A DNA stretch of 40,112 bases, taken from positions 1 to 40,112 of the forward strand of contig JBQTIA010000014.1 of assembly GCA_052388455.1 (NCBI GenBank), read 5' to 3'. The DNA comes from CAZSNH01 sp052388455 (GTDB taxonomy: Bacteria; Pseudomonadota; Alphaproteobacteria; Rhizobiales; Hyphomicrobiaceae). The notes beneath the pieces were generated by a model. The model did no database searches. It had not been told where the DNA came from and was given only the letters and a program-made list of their open reading frames with translations. Both the position numbers and the translations under genes were made by a program. Every line of letters starts with the position of its first letter. Within the stretch, counting starts at the first letter, position 1. Positions 7,639 to 16,421 of this stretch are shown one piece after another.

Positions 7639-8805
7639 ATGGACATTCACGAGTATCAGGCCAAGGAATTGCTCTCGAAGTTCAACGTCCCCATTCCGCG
7701 CGGCGGTCTCGCCTATAGCCCGGAGCAGGCCAGCTATCGCGCCAGCGAGATCGGCGGCAGCAAGTGGGTTGTGAAGGCGCAGATCCACTCCGGCGCACGC
7801 GGCAAGGCCGGCGGCATCAAGGTGTGCTCCAACGAGCGCGACCTGGAGGCCGCCGCTGAAGCCCTCCTCGGCAAAAAGCTCGTCACCATCCAAACCGGGC
7901 CCGCCGGCAAGCTCGTCTCGCGCCTCTACATCGAAGAGGCGACCGACATCGACAAGGAGATCTATCTCTCGTTCGTCATGGACCGCGCCGCCGAGCGCAT
8001 CGTCGTCGTCTCGTCGGCGGCCGGCGGCATGGACATCGAGGAAATCAGCCACAAGCAGCCTGAGACGATCATTAAAGTCCAGGTCGACCCCGCCGTCGGC
8101 ATGCAGGCCTTCCAGGCCCGCGAGGTCGCCTTCGGCCTCGGCGTCGACAGCGATCTCATCTCCAAGCTGGAGCGCGTGATCCTCGGCTGCTACCGCGCCT
8201 TCCGCGATCTGGATGCCACGATGCTGGAAATCAATCCGCTCGTCATCACCAAGCAGAAGAACATCGTCGCGCTCGACGCCAAGATGAGCTTCGACGAAAA
8301 TGCGCTGTTCCGCCGGCCGCAGATCGCCGAACTGCGTGACAAGAGCCAGGAGGACAGCCGCGAAACCTACGCCAACGACCGCGGTCTCTCCTACGTCGGC
8401 CTCGAGGGCAACATCGGCTGCATCGTCAACGGTGCCGGTCTCGCCATGGCGACGCTTGACATGATCAAGCTGGCGGGCGGCGAGCCGGCCAACTTCCTCG
8501 ACATCGGCGGCGGCGCCTCGCCCGAGCGCGTCACCAAGTCGTTCAAGGCCGTGCTTCGCGACAAGAATGTCAATTCGATCCTGGTCAACGTTTTCGCCGG
8601 CATCAACCGCTGTGACTGGGTGGCGAAGGGCGTTGTCGACGCCATTCGCGAACTCGAGATCAAGATGCCGGTTATCGTTCGCCTCGCCGGCACCAACGTC
8701 GAGGAGGGCCGCCGCATCATCGATACGAGCGGTTTGACCGTGATCAGCGCCAACACACTGGCCGAAGCCGCGCAGAAAGCCGTCGCCGCCGCCAAGGCCG
8801 CGTAA
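7639..8805 (+). CDS. mtkA: Malate--CoA ligase (malate thiokinase) beta subunit
   Basis: MtkA is the ATP-grasp subunit of malate thiokinase, which makes malyl-CoA from malate, CoA and ATP in the serine cycle. The 388-residue product is SucC-like. MDIHEYQAKELLSKFNVPIPRGG opens the ATP-grasp domain (about 1-230), SSAAGGMDIEEIS is the phosphate-region motif, and DLDATMLEINPLVIT carries metal ligands. The CoA-ligase domain (about 245-385) contains NIGCIVNGAGLAMATLDMIKLAGGEPANFLDIGGGA. Assignment to malate rather than succinate rests on its place between mcl and ppc and the absence of TCA-cycle genes nearby. AAAGGAG at 7625-7631 is a strong ribosome site. Confidence 0.9.
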   Translation: MDIHEYQAKELLSKFNVPIPRGGLAYSPEQASYRASEIGGSKWVVKAQIHSGARGKAGGIKVCSNERDLEAAAEALLGKKLVTIQTGPAGKLVSRLYIEEATDIDKEIYLSFVMDRAAERIVVVSSAAGGMDIEEISHKQPETIIKVQVDPAVGMQAFQAREVAFGLGVDSDLISKLERVILGCYRAFRDLDATMLEINPLVITKQKNIVALDAKMSFDENALFRRPQIAELRDKSQEDSRETYANDRGLSYVGLEGNIGCIVNGAGLAMATLDMIKLAGGEPANFLDIGGGASPERVTKSFKAVLRDKNVNSILVNVFAGINRCDWVAKGVVDAIRELEIKMPVIVRLAGTNVEEGRRIIDTSGLTVISANTLAEAAQKAVAAAKAA

Positions 8806-8820
8806 GAGAGGACGAGATCA

Positions 8821-9717
8821 ATGGCTATCTTCATCAACGAAAACACTCCGATCATCGTCCAGGGCTTCACGGGCCGCATCGGCACCTTCCACGCCCAGGA
8901 AATGATCGACTACGGCACCAACGTCGTCGGCGGCGTGACGCCCGGCAAGGGCGGGCAGACCCACCTCGGCCGTCCGGTGTTCAACACCGTCAAGGGCGCC
9001 GTGGAAGAGACCGGCGCGCAGGCGTCGATCGTGTTCGTGCCGCCACCCTTCGCGGCCGACTCGATCATGGAAGCCGCGGATGCCGGCATCAAATACTGCG
9101 TCTGCATCACGGACGGCATTCCCGCCCAGGACATGATCCGCGTGAAGCGCTACATGCGGCGCTACAAGAAGGAGAGCCGCATGGTTCTCACCGGCCCCAA
9201 CTGCGCCGGCACCATCTCGCCCGGCAAGGCCATGCTCGGCATCATGCCGGGGCACATCTACGCCCCCGGTCGCGTCGGCATCGTTGGCCGCTCCGGCACG
9301 CTCGGCTACGAAGCCGCCGAGCAGCTGAAGATGCTCGGCATCGGCGTGTCGACCTCGGTCGGCATCGGCGGCGACCCGATCAACGGCTCGTCGTTCAAGG
9401 ACGTGCTGGAGCATTTCGCGGCCGATCCCGACACCGACGCCGTGATGATGATCGGCGAAATCGGCGGTCCGCAGGAGGCCGAGGCCGGCATCTACATCCG
9501 CGATCACTTCAAGAAGCCGGTCGTCGCCTATATCGCTGGCCTCTCGGCTCCGAAAGGTCGCCGCATGGGTCATGCGGGTGCCATCGTCACCTCGTTCGGC
9601 GAAGCGGCAGCGGAGAAGGTCGAGATCCTGAAAGGCTGCGGCGTCATGATCGCCCCGACGCCGTCCGAGATGGGCAGCACCATCCAGAAGGCGCTGAAAG
9701 CCAAGAAGGCCGCCTGA
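8821..9717 (+). CDS. mtkB: Malate--CoA ligase (malate thiokinase) alpha subunit
   Basis: MtkB is the CoA-binding, phosphohistidine subunit partnering MtkA. The 298-residue SucD-like protein has an N-terminal Rossmann CoA-binding domain (IIVQGFTGRIGTFHAQ, about 12-27), GPNCAGTISPGKAMLGIMPGHIY, and SGTLGYEAAEQLK at the nucleotide-sensing region. The active-site histidine is in GRRMGHAGAIV (His251). Length is typical. It begins 15 bases after mtkA with GAGAGGA in the spacer, so the two subunits are co-translated at matched levels. No palindrome interrupts this spacer, unlike the ones before and after mcl. Confidence 0.92.
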   Translation: MAIFINENTPIIVQGFTGRIGTFHAQEMIDYGTNVVGGVTPGKGGQTHLGRPVFNTVKGAVEETGAQASIVFVPPPFAADSIMEAADAGIKYCVCITDGIPAQDMIRVKRYMRRYKKESRMVLTGPNCAGTISPGKAMLGIMPGHIYAPGRVGIVGRSGTLGYEAAEQLKMLGIGVSTSVGIGGDPINGSSFKDVLEHFAADPDTDAVMMIGEIGGPQEAEAGIYIRDHFKKPVVAYIAGLSAPKGRRMGHAGAIVTSFGEAAAEKVEILKGCGVMIAPTPSEMGSTIQKALKAKKAA

Positions 9718-9871
9718 ACGATCGTTGGGACAATAGCCTCGGCACTTTAGCCGGGACGTGCTGCACCAACGGAGCGAGAAAAAAAGTGCAATGGCGCGGG
9801 CAGCTAATGCCGGCACCATTGCATCCGACACCTGCCAACGCTCGATAATTTCCATCTGCTCTCGACAACGC

Positions 9872-12739
9872 ATGAGACCCGCCGTGCCGGATACCGCTGT
9901 GACGCAACAGAACCAGCTCGACGAATTCAAGCTGCGCGACGAGCTGAAGGCTCTGCGCTCGCTTATTCCCGATCACCCGAACCTCAACCCGATCGTCAAC
10001 GTCGCCTTCTCGCTGTCGCGGCAGCTCGAGAGCGGTGCGCTGCCCTTCGCCGACCTGAAGGCACTCGCCGTCCGTCTGATGGACCGCGCCGCCTACCAGC
10101 GGGCGTTGCGTCTCAAAGAGCAGATCGGCTTCGTCGACGACGCGACCACTCAAACGGAGTTCGCGAGCTTCGTCTCGTCGACCATGACCAGCGGTCCGAC
10201 GGGTGACGCGTTCGAGACGTTCTCCGAACGCTGGAGCCGAGCCCGCAATGGCATCGTCTTCACCGCCCACCCGACCTTCGGTCTTTCGGATGCGATGGCC
10301 GGCCGGATGATCGACATGGCGGTCAGCGGCAAGGCGTCGGAAAACGGGATCGGAGTTCCCCACCGGACCGACGACGGCATCACCATCGACTACGAGCACA
10401 AGCGCGCCCAGGCGTCGATCGCGCACCTGCGAAGTGCCTACGTCGACATCCTGAAGACCTTCTACCAGACCGCGCAGAAGAAATTCGGCAAGCGGGCCTT
10501 GGGGCTGAAGCCGCAGCTCGCCACCTTCGCCTCCTGGGTCGGCTACGATCTCGACGGCCGCACCGACATCAAGTGGACCTACACCTTCCTCGTCCGGCTG
10601 CGCGAGAAGCGCGCGGCGCTGATCGACATCCGCAACCGCTTCAACGACATCAAACCGAAGCTCGGCGACGCGGGAGAAATTTTGCGCCATGTCCGGCAGC
10701 TGACCGGCAAGCTCGACCTCGCCATATCGGCGGCCGACGCGCAGGTGAAGGCGCTCGAGGAATTAACCCCCGGCAACACGTCGCTCAGCAGCGCCGCCAA
10801 CATCCTCTCCCACCGGGACGGCTACAATCCGACCAGCATCGAGCCGATCGTAACCCTGCTCGACGCCCTGTTGGAGGAGACCCCGGACGCGAATGCCAAG
10901 GTCGATCTCGCCGCACTGTCGGGGCTGTTACGCGCGACCGGTCTCGGCATGTCGCACATCCACCTGCGCGTCAATGCGGTGCAGATCAACAACGCCTTCC
11001 GCGCCTACGTGCACGAAAGCTGGACACGCGACCTCTCGGAGCGGACCGCGCTCGCACGCATCGTCGAGATGATCCGCACCGTCAAGCCCGAGACGGTGAA
11101 CTTCGAAACCCTCGACCTGGAGACGGCGACCGCCATCCGCCAGTTCGCGCTCGCCGCCCAGCTGAAGAAGCACGTCGATAGCGAAACGCCGATCCGATAT
11201 CTAATCGCCGAGTGCGAAAGCCCGGCGACGATGCTGATCGCGCTCTACTTCGCCCGGCTTTTCGGCGTCGACGACATCGTCGACATCTCGCCGCTGTTCG
11301 AAACACCGGCCGCGCTCGAGTCCGGCTCCCGGCTCATCGAGCGGCTGCTCGCCGAAGAAGCCTACCGCGACTACGTCCGCAAGCGTCACCGCATCTGCAT
11401 CCAGACCGGCTACTCGGACGCCGGCCGCTTCATCGGCCAGATCGCCGCCGGACTGGCTCACGAGCGGCTGCATCTCGGCCTGGCGGAGGTGGTCCACAAG
11501 GCCAACATCCCGGGCGTCGAAACGCTGATCTTCTCGACCCACGGCGAAAGCATGGGCCGCGGCGCGCATCCAGGTCCCATGCGCCGCCGGCTGCGATACG
11601 TGCTGTCGGGCGAAGCGCGCTGGCGCTTCTTCCGCCATCATCTGCCTATCAAGCACGAGACAAGCTTCCAGGGCGGCGACGGCTACCTGTATTTCGCCAA
11701 CAAATCTCTGGCCGAGCGGGCGCTGGTTTCGGTCGTGATGGACGGTCGCGACCCCGGCGACGGCGAGGATCTGTTCTACACCGACCAGAATCTCAGCCTC
11801 GATTTCCAGCTCCGCCTGCGCCAGTACCAGCAGCACCTGTTCTCGCACCCGGGCTACCGAGCGCTCTTGGGCGCATTCGGTGCCAACCTGCTCTACAAGA
11901 CCGGATCGCGGCCGGTGAAGCGCCAGGGCGATCACCATTCCGATCGCGGTGATCCGGCGCGGATGCGCGCTATTCCCAACAACGCCATCCTGCAGCAGTT
12001 CGGATACGTCGCGAACGTCGTCGCGGGCCTCGGCGCGGCTGTCGGCTCGGAACGGGACCGCTTCGTCGAGCTCGCCAAGAAGTCGTCGCGTCTGCGTCCG
12101 CTGATCGAGATGATCGCCCGCGCCAAGCAGTTGTCCAGCCTCAACGCCATGGGCGCCAACGCGGTCGTGTTCGATGCGGGCTTCTGGGCCGCACGCGCCT
12201 CATGGGGCCGCGAGCCGCGCCTCGACGGTGCTTTCAAGACGCTGGCCGCCAACCTCTTGAGCGACAACCGCGCCGGCGAGATCAACGGCCTCGCTCATCA
12301 TCTGCGGCTCGACGCCATCGAGCTGCATTCGATCCTGGAGGACATCGGGCTCGAAGGCGGCAAAATCCCAGACGACCACCGCCTGGAGCTCGATCTTCTG
12401 CAGGCGATCCGGCTGGCGCTGATCATGCGCATCTTCATCCTGGCCGCGCAGCTTCCCCGCTTCACGCCGACCAACGAAGTCTCCTACGAGCAGATCTTCC
12501 GGCAGGCCCTCGCGCTCGAAATCCCTGATGTGGTGAGCGTCATGCGGCAGGCGTTTCCGCGCCGCACGACCGCCGCGCACGACGCCGCCGCCTTCAACGA
12601 GAAGGCGACCTATCTGCCGAAGGGCATCGACGATTACGCGCGCATCGACGCGGAAATTCTGGAGCCGATGGAGGAAGCCTACGGACTGATCCGCGAGATC
12701 GGGACCGGCATCACGCACCACTGGGGTGCCTTCGGCTGA
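9872..12739 (+). CDS. ppc: Phosphoenolpyruvate carboxylase, serine-cycle type
   Basis: Ppc carboxylates PEP to oxaloacetate, the CO2-fixing step of the serine cycle. The product is about 955 residues from the ATG at 9872. The first signature is VFTAHPTFGLSD, with catalytic His133. Later, TGYSDAGRFIGQIAAG replaces the canonical GYSDSxKDAG, and FSTHGESMGRGAHPGP replaces the canonical FHGRGGTVGRGGGP, so this belongs to a divergent PEPC group; I believe methylotroph enzymes are like this. The start is uncertain: in-frame GTG 9758 and ATG 9791 exist upstream, but the encoded stretch is not protein-like and none of the starts has a good ribosome site. It is the last gene of the block and converges on hisG. 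Confidence 0.88.
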   Translation: MRPAVPDTAVTQQNQLDEFKLRDELKALRSLIPDHPNLNPIVNVAFSLSRQLESGALPFADLKALAVRLMDRAAYQRALRLKEQIGFVDDATTQTEFASFVSSTMTSGPTGDAFETFSERWSRARNGIVFTAHPTFGLSDAMAGRMIDMAVSGKASENGIGVPHRTDDGITIDYEHKRAQASIAHLRSAYVDILKTFYQTAQKKFGKRALGLKPQLATFASWVGYDLDGRTDIKWTYTFLVRLREKRAALIDIRNRFNDIKPKLGDAGEILRHVRQLTGKLDLAISAADAQVKALEELTPGNTSLSSAANILSHRDGYNPTSIEPIVTLLDALLEETPDANAKVDLAALSGLLRATGLGMSHIHLRVNAVQINNAFRAYVHESWTRDLSERTALARIVEMIRTVKPETVNFETLDLETATAIRQFALAAQLKKHVDSETPIRYLIAECESPATMLIALYFARLFGVDDIVDISPLFETPAALESGSRLIERLLAEEAYRDYVRKRHRICIQTGYSDAGRFIGQIAAGLAHERLHLGLAEVVHKANIPGVETLIFSTHGESMGRGAHPGPMRRRLRYVLSGEARWRFFRHHLPIKHETSFQGGDGYLYFANKSLAERALVSVVMDGRDPGDGEDLFYTDQNLSLDFQLRLRQYQQHLFSHPGYRALLGAFGANLLYKTGSRPVKRQGDHHSDRGDPARMRAIPNNAILQQFGYVANVVAGLGAAVGSERDRFVELAKKSSRLRPLIEMIARAKQLSSLNAMGANAVVFDAGFWAARASWGREPRLDGAFKTLAANLLSDNRAGEINGLAHHLRLDAIELHSILEDIGLEGGKIPDDHRLELDLLQAIRLALIMRIFILAAQLPRFTPTNEVSYEQIFRQALALEIPDVVSVMRQAFPRRTTAAHDAAAFNEKATYLPKGIDDYARIDAEILEPMEEAYGLIREIGTGITHHWGAFG

Positions 12740-12794
12740 TGGCGATGGCGGACGCGGGACGATTGCGCACCGCACCGGCCGATCGTCGTGACCG

Positions 12795-13493
12795 TCAGAT
12801 TTTCAGGGCCGCCATGATGGCGTTCTCGGCCTGCCGGGTGGCCGGTGTCCAGGTAGCGACGTTCGAGGCGACGAGATTGGCCTCGGACCTGAGGATGATG
12901 CCGTCGTCGAGAATTTTCAGCCCGTTGGCCTTCAGGGTCTCGCCCGTCGAGGTGATGTCGACGATGAGATCGGCCGTACCCGCGGCCGGCGTTCCCTCGG
13001 TGGCGCCGAGGCTTTCGACGATCCGGTAATCGGTGACGCCCTTGGCGGCGAAGAAGCGGCGCGTCAGATTGAGATACTTGGTTGCCACGCGATACCAGCG
13101 GCCGTGCTCGCGGCGGAACGAGATGGCGATCTCGTCGAGGTCGCCCATCGAGCGCACGTCGACCCAGCACTCCGGCACCGCGACGACCACATCGGCGTGA
13201 CCGAAGCCGAGCTTCTTCAGGAATTTCACGCGCGCTTCGGCATCCGACATCTGCTCGCGGATCAGGTCCTCGCCGGTGACGCCGAGGTGCGCCCGGCCGG
13301 TCTTGAGATACCAGGCGATCTCGCTCGCCGAGACGAACGCGACCTCGACGGTGTCGAGCCCCTCGATTTCGCCGCGATAGCCGCGCTCGTGGCCGATTTT
13401 CTTCAAGACGAGCCCGGCCTCAGACAGCAGCTCGGTCGTCTGCTCCATCAGCCGCCCCTTCGACGGCACCGCGAACACGAGGCGCTCGGTCAT
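12795..13493 (-). CDS. hisG: ATP phosphoribosyltransferase catalytic subunit, short form
   Basis: HisG joins ATP and PRPP in the first step of histidine synthesis. The 232-residue product lacks the C-terminal regulatory domain of long HisG and therefore depends on HisZ, encoded directly upstream with a 4-base overlap. FAVPSKGRLMEQT opens the protein, and TADLIVDITSTGETLKANGL (about residues 175-194) is the PRPP-binding signature of the family. The C-terminus SNVATWTPATRQAENAIMAAL is typical of alphaproteobacterial short HisG. It converges with ppc, leaving 55 bases between the two stop codons, where I see no strong terminator. Confidence 0.95.
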   Translation of the reverse strand: MTERLVFAVPSKGRLMEQTTELLSEAGLVLKKIGHERGYRGEIEGLDTVEVAFVSASEIAWYLKTGRAHLGVTGEDLIREQMSDAEARVKFLKKLGFGHADVVVAVPECWVDVRSMGDLDEIAISFRREHGRWYRVATKYLNLTRRFFAAKGVTDYRIVESLGATEGTPAAGTADLIVDITSTGETLKANGLKILDDGIILRSEANLVASNVATWTPATRQAENAIMAALKI

Positions 13494-14668
13494 ATCTTGT
13501 CCCCCGTCACCGCGGCGAGCAGGCGCTCGGTGTGGATGGCGGCACCGACGGCGGGTACGTGGTCCGGCGCGCCGATCGCCTTCATCAGGCTGTCGTAGCG
13601 ACCGCCGCCGGCAACGGGCGTCTGAGGCCCGAGCGTCGGAGCGACGATCTCGAAGACGAAACCTGTGTAGTATTCGAGCGTGCGTCCGAACTCGGCGGAG
13701 AAGTCCGCGTGCACCACGTCGACGCCGGCCTCCGTCAGCAGTTGCAGGCGTTTGTGATAGGATTCGAGCGCCACCGACATGTCGAGGCCGCTGGCGCGCA
13801 CCATGTCCTTGAGCCGTGCGCCGGCCGCGCGGGCCGGGGCCGTCACGCCGAGATAGCTCTCGATCTTCGCCGCCGTCTCCACCGACAGGGGCTCCGATTT
13901 GGCATCGGCCGCCAGCCAGGAAAGATTTGCGGCGATTTCCGCAAGGCTGCGGGCGCCCACGTGCTCGATGCCGTGCTGATCGAGATAGGCGGCCAGCGCC
14001 TGCTCGGAAGCGGCGCGGTTGCCGGGATCGATGCCGGCCAGCAGTTCCGCCGGGATGTTTCGGAGAAGCTGCGCCGGCTCGGTGGTCAGCCGCTTCAGCT
14101 CGGCGCGAAAGGCGTCGGGCCGCCAGAAATGATGCAGCAGCCGCTGGCGCCAGCGGTCCGGCATCTCGGCGGCCTTCAACAGCGCCCGCAAGAGACCGAG
14201 ATCGCCGATGCGCAGACGGAACTCATAAAGGCCAGCGACCTTCAGCGCCTCGATGATGGTGGCGACCGTCTGCGCCTCGGCCTTCTCGCGCTCGGTGCTG
14301 CCGATGCTCTCGATGCCGGCCTGCCGGAATTCGCGCGGATGCGCCTTGTCGGCGCCGACGGGCTGAAAGCGGAAGGCGGTGCCGTTGTAGCAGTAGCGGC
14401 CTTTCGCGTTGCCGACGGGAAAGCGTTCCAGGTGCAGGCGGCCGATCGGCACGGTGATGTCGGGCCTGAGGCACAGCTCGTCGCCATCGGGGTCGTTGAA
14501 AACATAGGTGCGCGCGCGCAGCGTTTCGCCGATGACGTCGAGGAATACGCCGGCCGGCTGGATGATGGCGGGCGCAACAGCCTCGTAGCCGGCCTTGGTG
14601 AAGACCGCGATCAGCTTTTGCGCCTGGGCTTCCAGCGCCTCGAATTTTTTCGCCGACTCGGCGGCCAT
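13490..14668 (-). CDS. hisZ: ATP phosphoribosyltransferase regulatory subunit
   Basis: HisZ is a histidyl-tRNA-synthetase-like protein that assembles with short HisG and confers histidine feedback inhibition. The 392-residue product has the class II synthetase core (PAIIQPAGVFLD; ELCLRPDITVPIGRLHLE; RYCYNGTAFRFQ) and LEYYTGFVFEI near the C-terminus. It lacks the C-terminal anticodon-binding domain that follows the core in HisS. Its last codons overlap the hisG start as ATGA. The 134-base spacer to hisS carries two palindromic repeats, which may affect the balance between hisS and hisZG expression. Confidence 0.93.
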   Translation of the reverse strand: MAAESAKKFEALEAQAQKLIAVFTKAGYEAVAPAIIQPAGVFLDVIGETLRARTYVFNDPDGDELCLRPDITVPIGRLHLERFPVGNAKGRYCYNGTAFRFQPVGADKAHPREFRQAGIESIGSTEREKAEAQTVATIIEALKVAGLYEFRLRIGDLGLLRALLKAAEMPDRWRQRLLHHFWRPDAFRAELKRLTTEPAQLLRNIPAELLAGIDPGNRAASEQALAAYLDQHGIEHVGARSLAEIAANLSWLAADAKSEPLSVETAAKIESYLGVTAPARAAGARLKDMVRASGLDMSVALESYHKRLQLLTEAGVDVVHADFSAEFGRTLEYYTGFVFEIVAPTLGPQTPVAGGGRYDSLMKAIGAPDHVPAVGAAIHTERLLAAVTGDKI

Positions 14669-14690
14669 GTTTTAGTGCCCGCTGCTTCCC

Positions 14691-14741
14691 GGTGTCAAAC
14701 CCGTCATGTCGGAGACATGCCTCCGGCACAGGTCTGACACC
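14691..14741. repeat. Palindromic intergenic repeat, long form, copy 6
   Basis: This 51-base element has outer arms GGTGTCAAACC and GGTCTGACACC, and a nested perfect hairpin CATGTC-GGA-GACATG (14705-14719) followed by CCTCCGGCACA. It is the better preserved of the two long copies and lies 22 bases upstream of hisZ. Confidence 0.9.
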
Positions 14742-14767
14742 ACACGCCTGATCTCGAAGTCTTCCAC

Positions 14768-14794
14768 GGTGTCAGACCCAGAGGGTCTGACACC
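14768..14794. repeat. Palindromic intergenic repeat, short form, copy 7
   Basis: GGTGTCAGACCC-AGA-GGGTCTGACACC has perfect 12-bp arms and lies eight bases beyond the hisS stop codon in the direction of transcription. Confidence 0.95.
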
Positions 14795-14802
14795 AAGCTG
14801 CT

Positions 14803-16308
14803 CTATGCGTGACGCGCCAGAATTTTTCTAACCTCGGCGACGAGATCGGCTTCCTTGACCGCGACCTGCGCCGGCCGGGCTTCCTTCCATTCCTTATTGT
14901 CGTTGATCGCGGCGGCGGCTTTCGCGCCTTCGATCAAGTCCTTGAGCGTGACCTCGCCCTTGGCGCGCTCGTCGGACCCTTGGATGACGGCGATGGGGCT
15001 GCCGCGCTTGTCGGCGTATTTCATCTGCGCCTTCATGCCCGAGCTGCCGAGGTACATCTCGGCGCGGATGCCAGCGGCGCGCAGCGTCTGCGTCAATTTC
15101 TGGTAGGCGGCGAGTTCGCCCTTGTCCATGACGAGGACGACGACGGGGCCGAGCGCGGATTTGTTTTGCGATTTTCCTAGCAGCGAGAGGGCGGCCTGCA
15201 AGCGCGACACGCCGATCGAGAAGCCGGTGGCCGGCACCTTCTCGCCGGTGAACCGCGCGACGAGATCGTCGTAGCGCCCGCCGCCGCCGACCGAGCCAAA
15301 TCGGACGGGATTACCGTCGTCGTCTTTGACCTCGAATGTCAGCTCCGCCTCGAACACGGGCCCAGTGTAATATTCGAGGCCGCGAACGACGGACGCGTCT
15401 ATGCGCACTCTCGACTCGTCGTAGCCGGCCACGCGAAGCAATGCGCCAATCGATGTCAGCTCGTTCACGCCTTCACGCAGGGTGTCGTTGGTCGTGCCGC
15501 CGCGGCTGAAGGTCTGATGCAAATCCCCTGCAAAGAGCTGAAGCAGCTGCAGGATGTCGGAGTCATCGAGTCCCGCACCGGCCGTGAAATCTCCCGACTC
15601 GTCCTTGCGACCTTTGCCGAGCAGTTGCCGCACGCCCTCCTGCCCAAGCCGGTCGTATTTGTCGAGCGCCCGCATGATGGCCAACCGCTTCGGTGCCGCC
15701 GCGGGATCTGAGGTATCAATTCCGATCGATTGCAGTAGACCGTCGAGAAACTTCCGGCTGTTGACCTTGATCAAATAATCGCCGCGCTTGATGCCGAGCG
15801 CTTCGAGCGTATCCGCCGCCAGCATGCACATCTCGGCGTCGGCCGCGATGCTGTCGCTCCCGACGGTATCGGCGTCGAACTGCGTGAACTGGCGGAAGCG
15901 GCCCGGTCCCGGCTTCTCGTTGCGATAGACGGAGCCGTAGGCGTAGCGGCGGAACGGCTTGGGCAGGCTCTGCGCATTCTGCGCGACGTAGCGGGCGAGC
16001 GGCGCCGTCAGATCATATCGCAGACTCATCCATTGATCGTCTTCGTCCGTGAGCGAGAACACGCCCGCGTTCGGCCGGTCCTGATCGGGGAGGAACTTGC
16101 CGAGCGCATCCGTGTACTCGAAGGCCGGCGTCTCCAGCGGCTCGAAGCCGTAGCGCTCATAGACGCCACGAATCTTCTCGATCATGTCCCAAGTGGCGCG
16201 CAGCTCCGCCGCTTCGATGTCGCGGAACCCCTTGGCGAGGCGCGGCTCGGGCCGGTTCGCGACCGGCGACGACGGGGCGCCTGCGGACTTCTTGTCGGTC
16301 TTGCTCAT
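14803..16308 (-). CDS. hisS: Histidine--tRNA ligase
   Basis: HisS charges tRNA-His. The 501-residue product has class II motif 1 (about 24-70), motif 2 in FRRYAYGSVYRNEKPGPGRFRQFTQFDADTVG (about 119-150) and the histidine-binding motif GLEYYTGPVFEAEL. The C-terminal anticodon-binding domain (about 395-500) begins near ALGPVVVLVMDKGELAAYQ. The form with an extended N-terminus and an insertion of about 60 residues is usual in Alphaproteobacteria. The gene order hisS-hisZ-hisG puts the synthetase first, with the palindromes in the hisS-hisZ gap. Confidence 0.95.
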   Translation of the reverse strand: MSKTDKKSAGAPSSPVANRPEPRLAKGFRDIEAAELRATWDMIEKIRGVYERYGFEPLETPAFEYTDALGKFLPDQDRPNAGVFSLTDEDDQWMSLRYDLTAPLARYVAQNAQSLPKPFRRYAYGSVYRNEKPGPGRFRQFTQFDADTVGSDSIAADAEMCMLAADTLEALGIKRGDYLIKVNSRKFLDGLLQSIGIDTSDPAAAPKRLAIMRALDKYDRLGQEGVRQLLGKGRKDESGDFTAGAGLDDSDILQLLQLFAGDLHQTFSRGGTTNDTLREGVNELTSIGALLRVAGYDESRVRIDASVVRGLEYYTGPVFEAELTFEVKDDDGNPVRFGSVGGGGRYDDLVARFTGEKVPATGFSIGVSRLQAALSLLGKSQNKSALGPVVVLVMDKGELAAYQKLTQTLRAAGIRAEMYLGSSGMKAQMKYADKRGSPIAVIQGSDERAKGEVTLKDLIEGAKAAAAINDNKEWKEARPAQVAVKEADLVAEVRKILARHA

Positions 16309-16421
16309 GAATTCCGCACTGGGATATTGGCCGTTCGCGCCGCGCGCTGCTGAAAGTGAAGCGCTTATAGCGGATCGGGTGGGGGTGTGAAAGGAGCGCC
16401 GGGCCGGCCCGCCGTGGTGAA

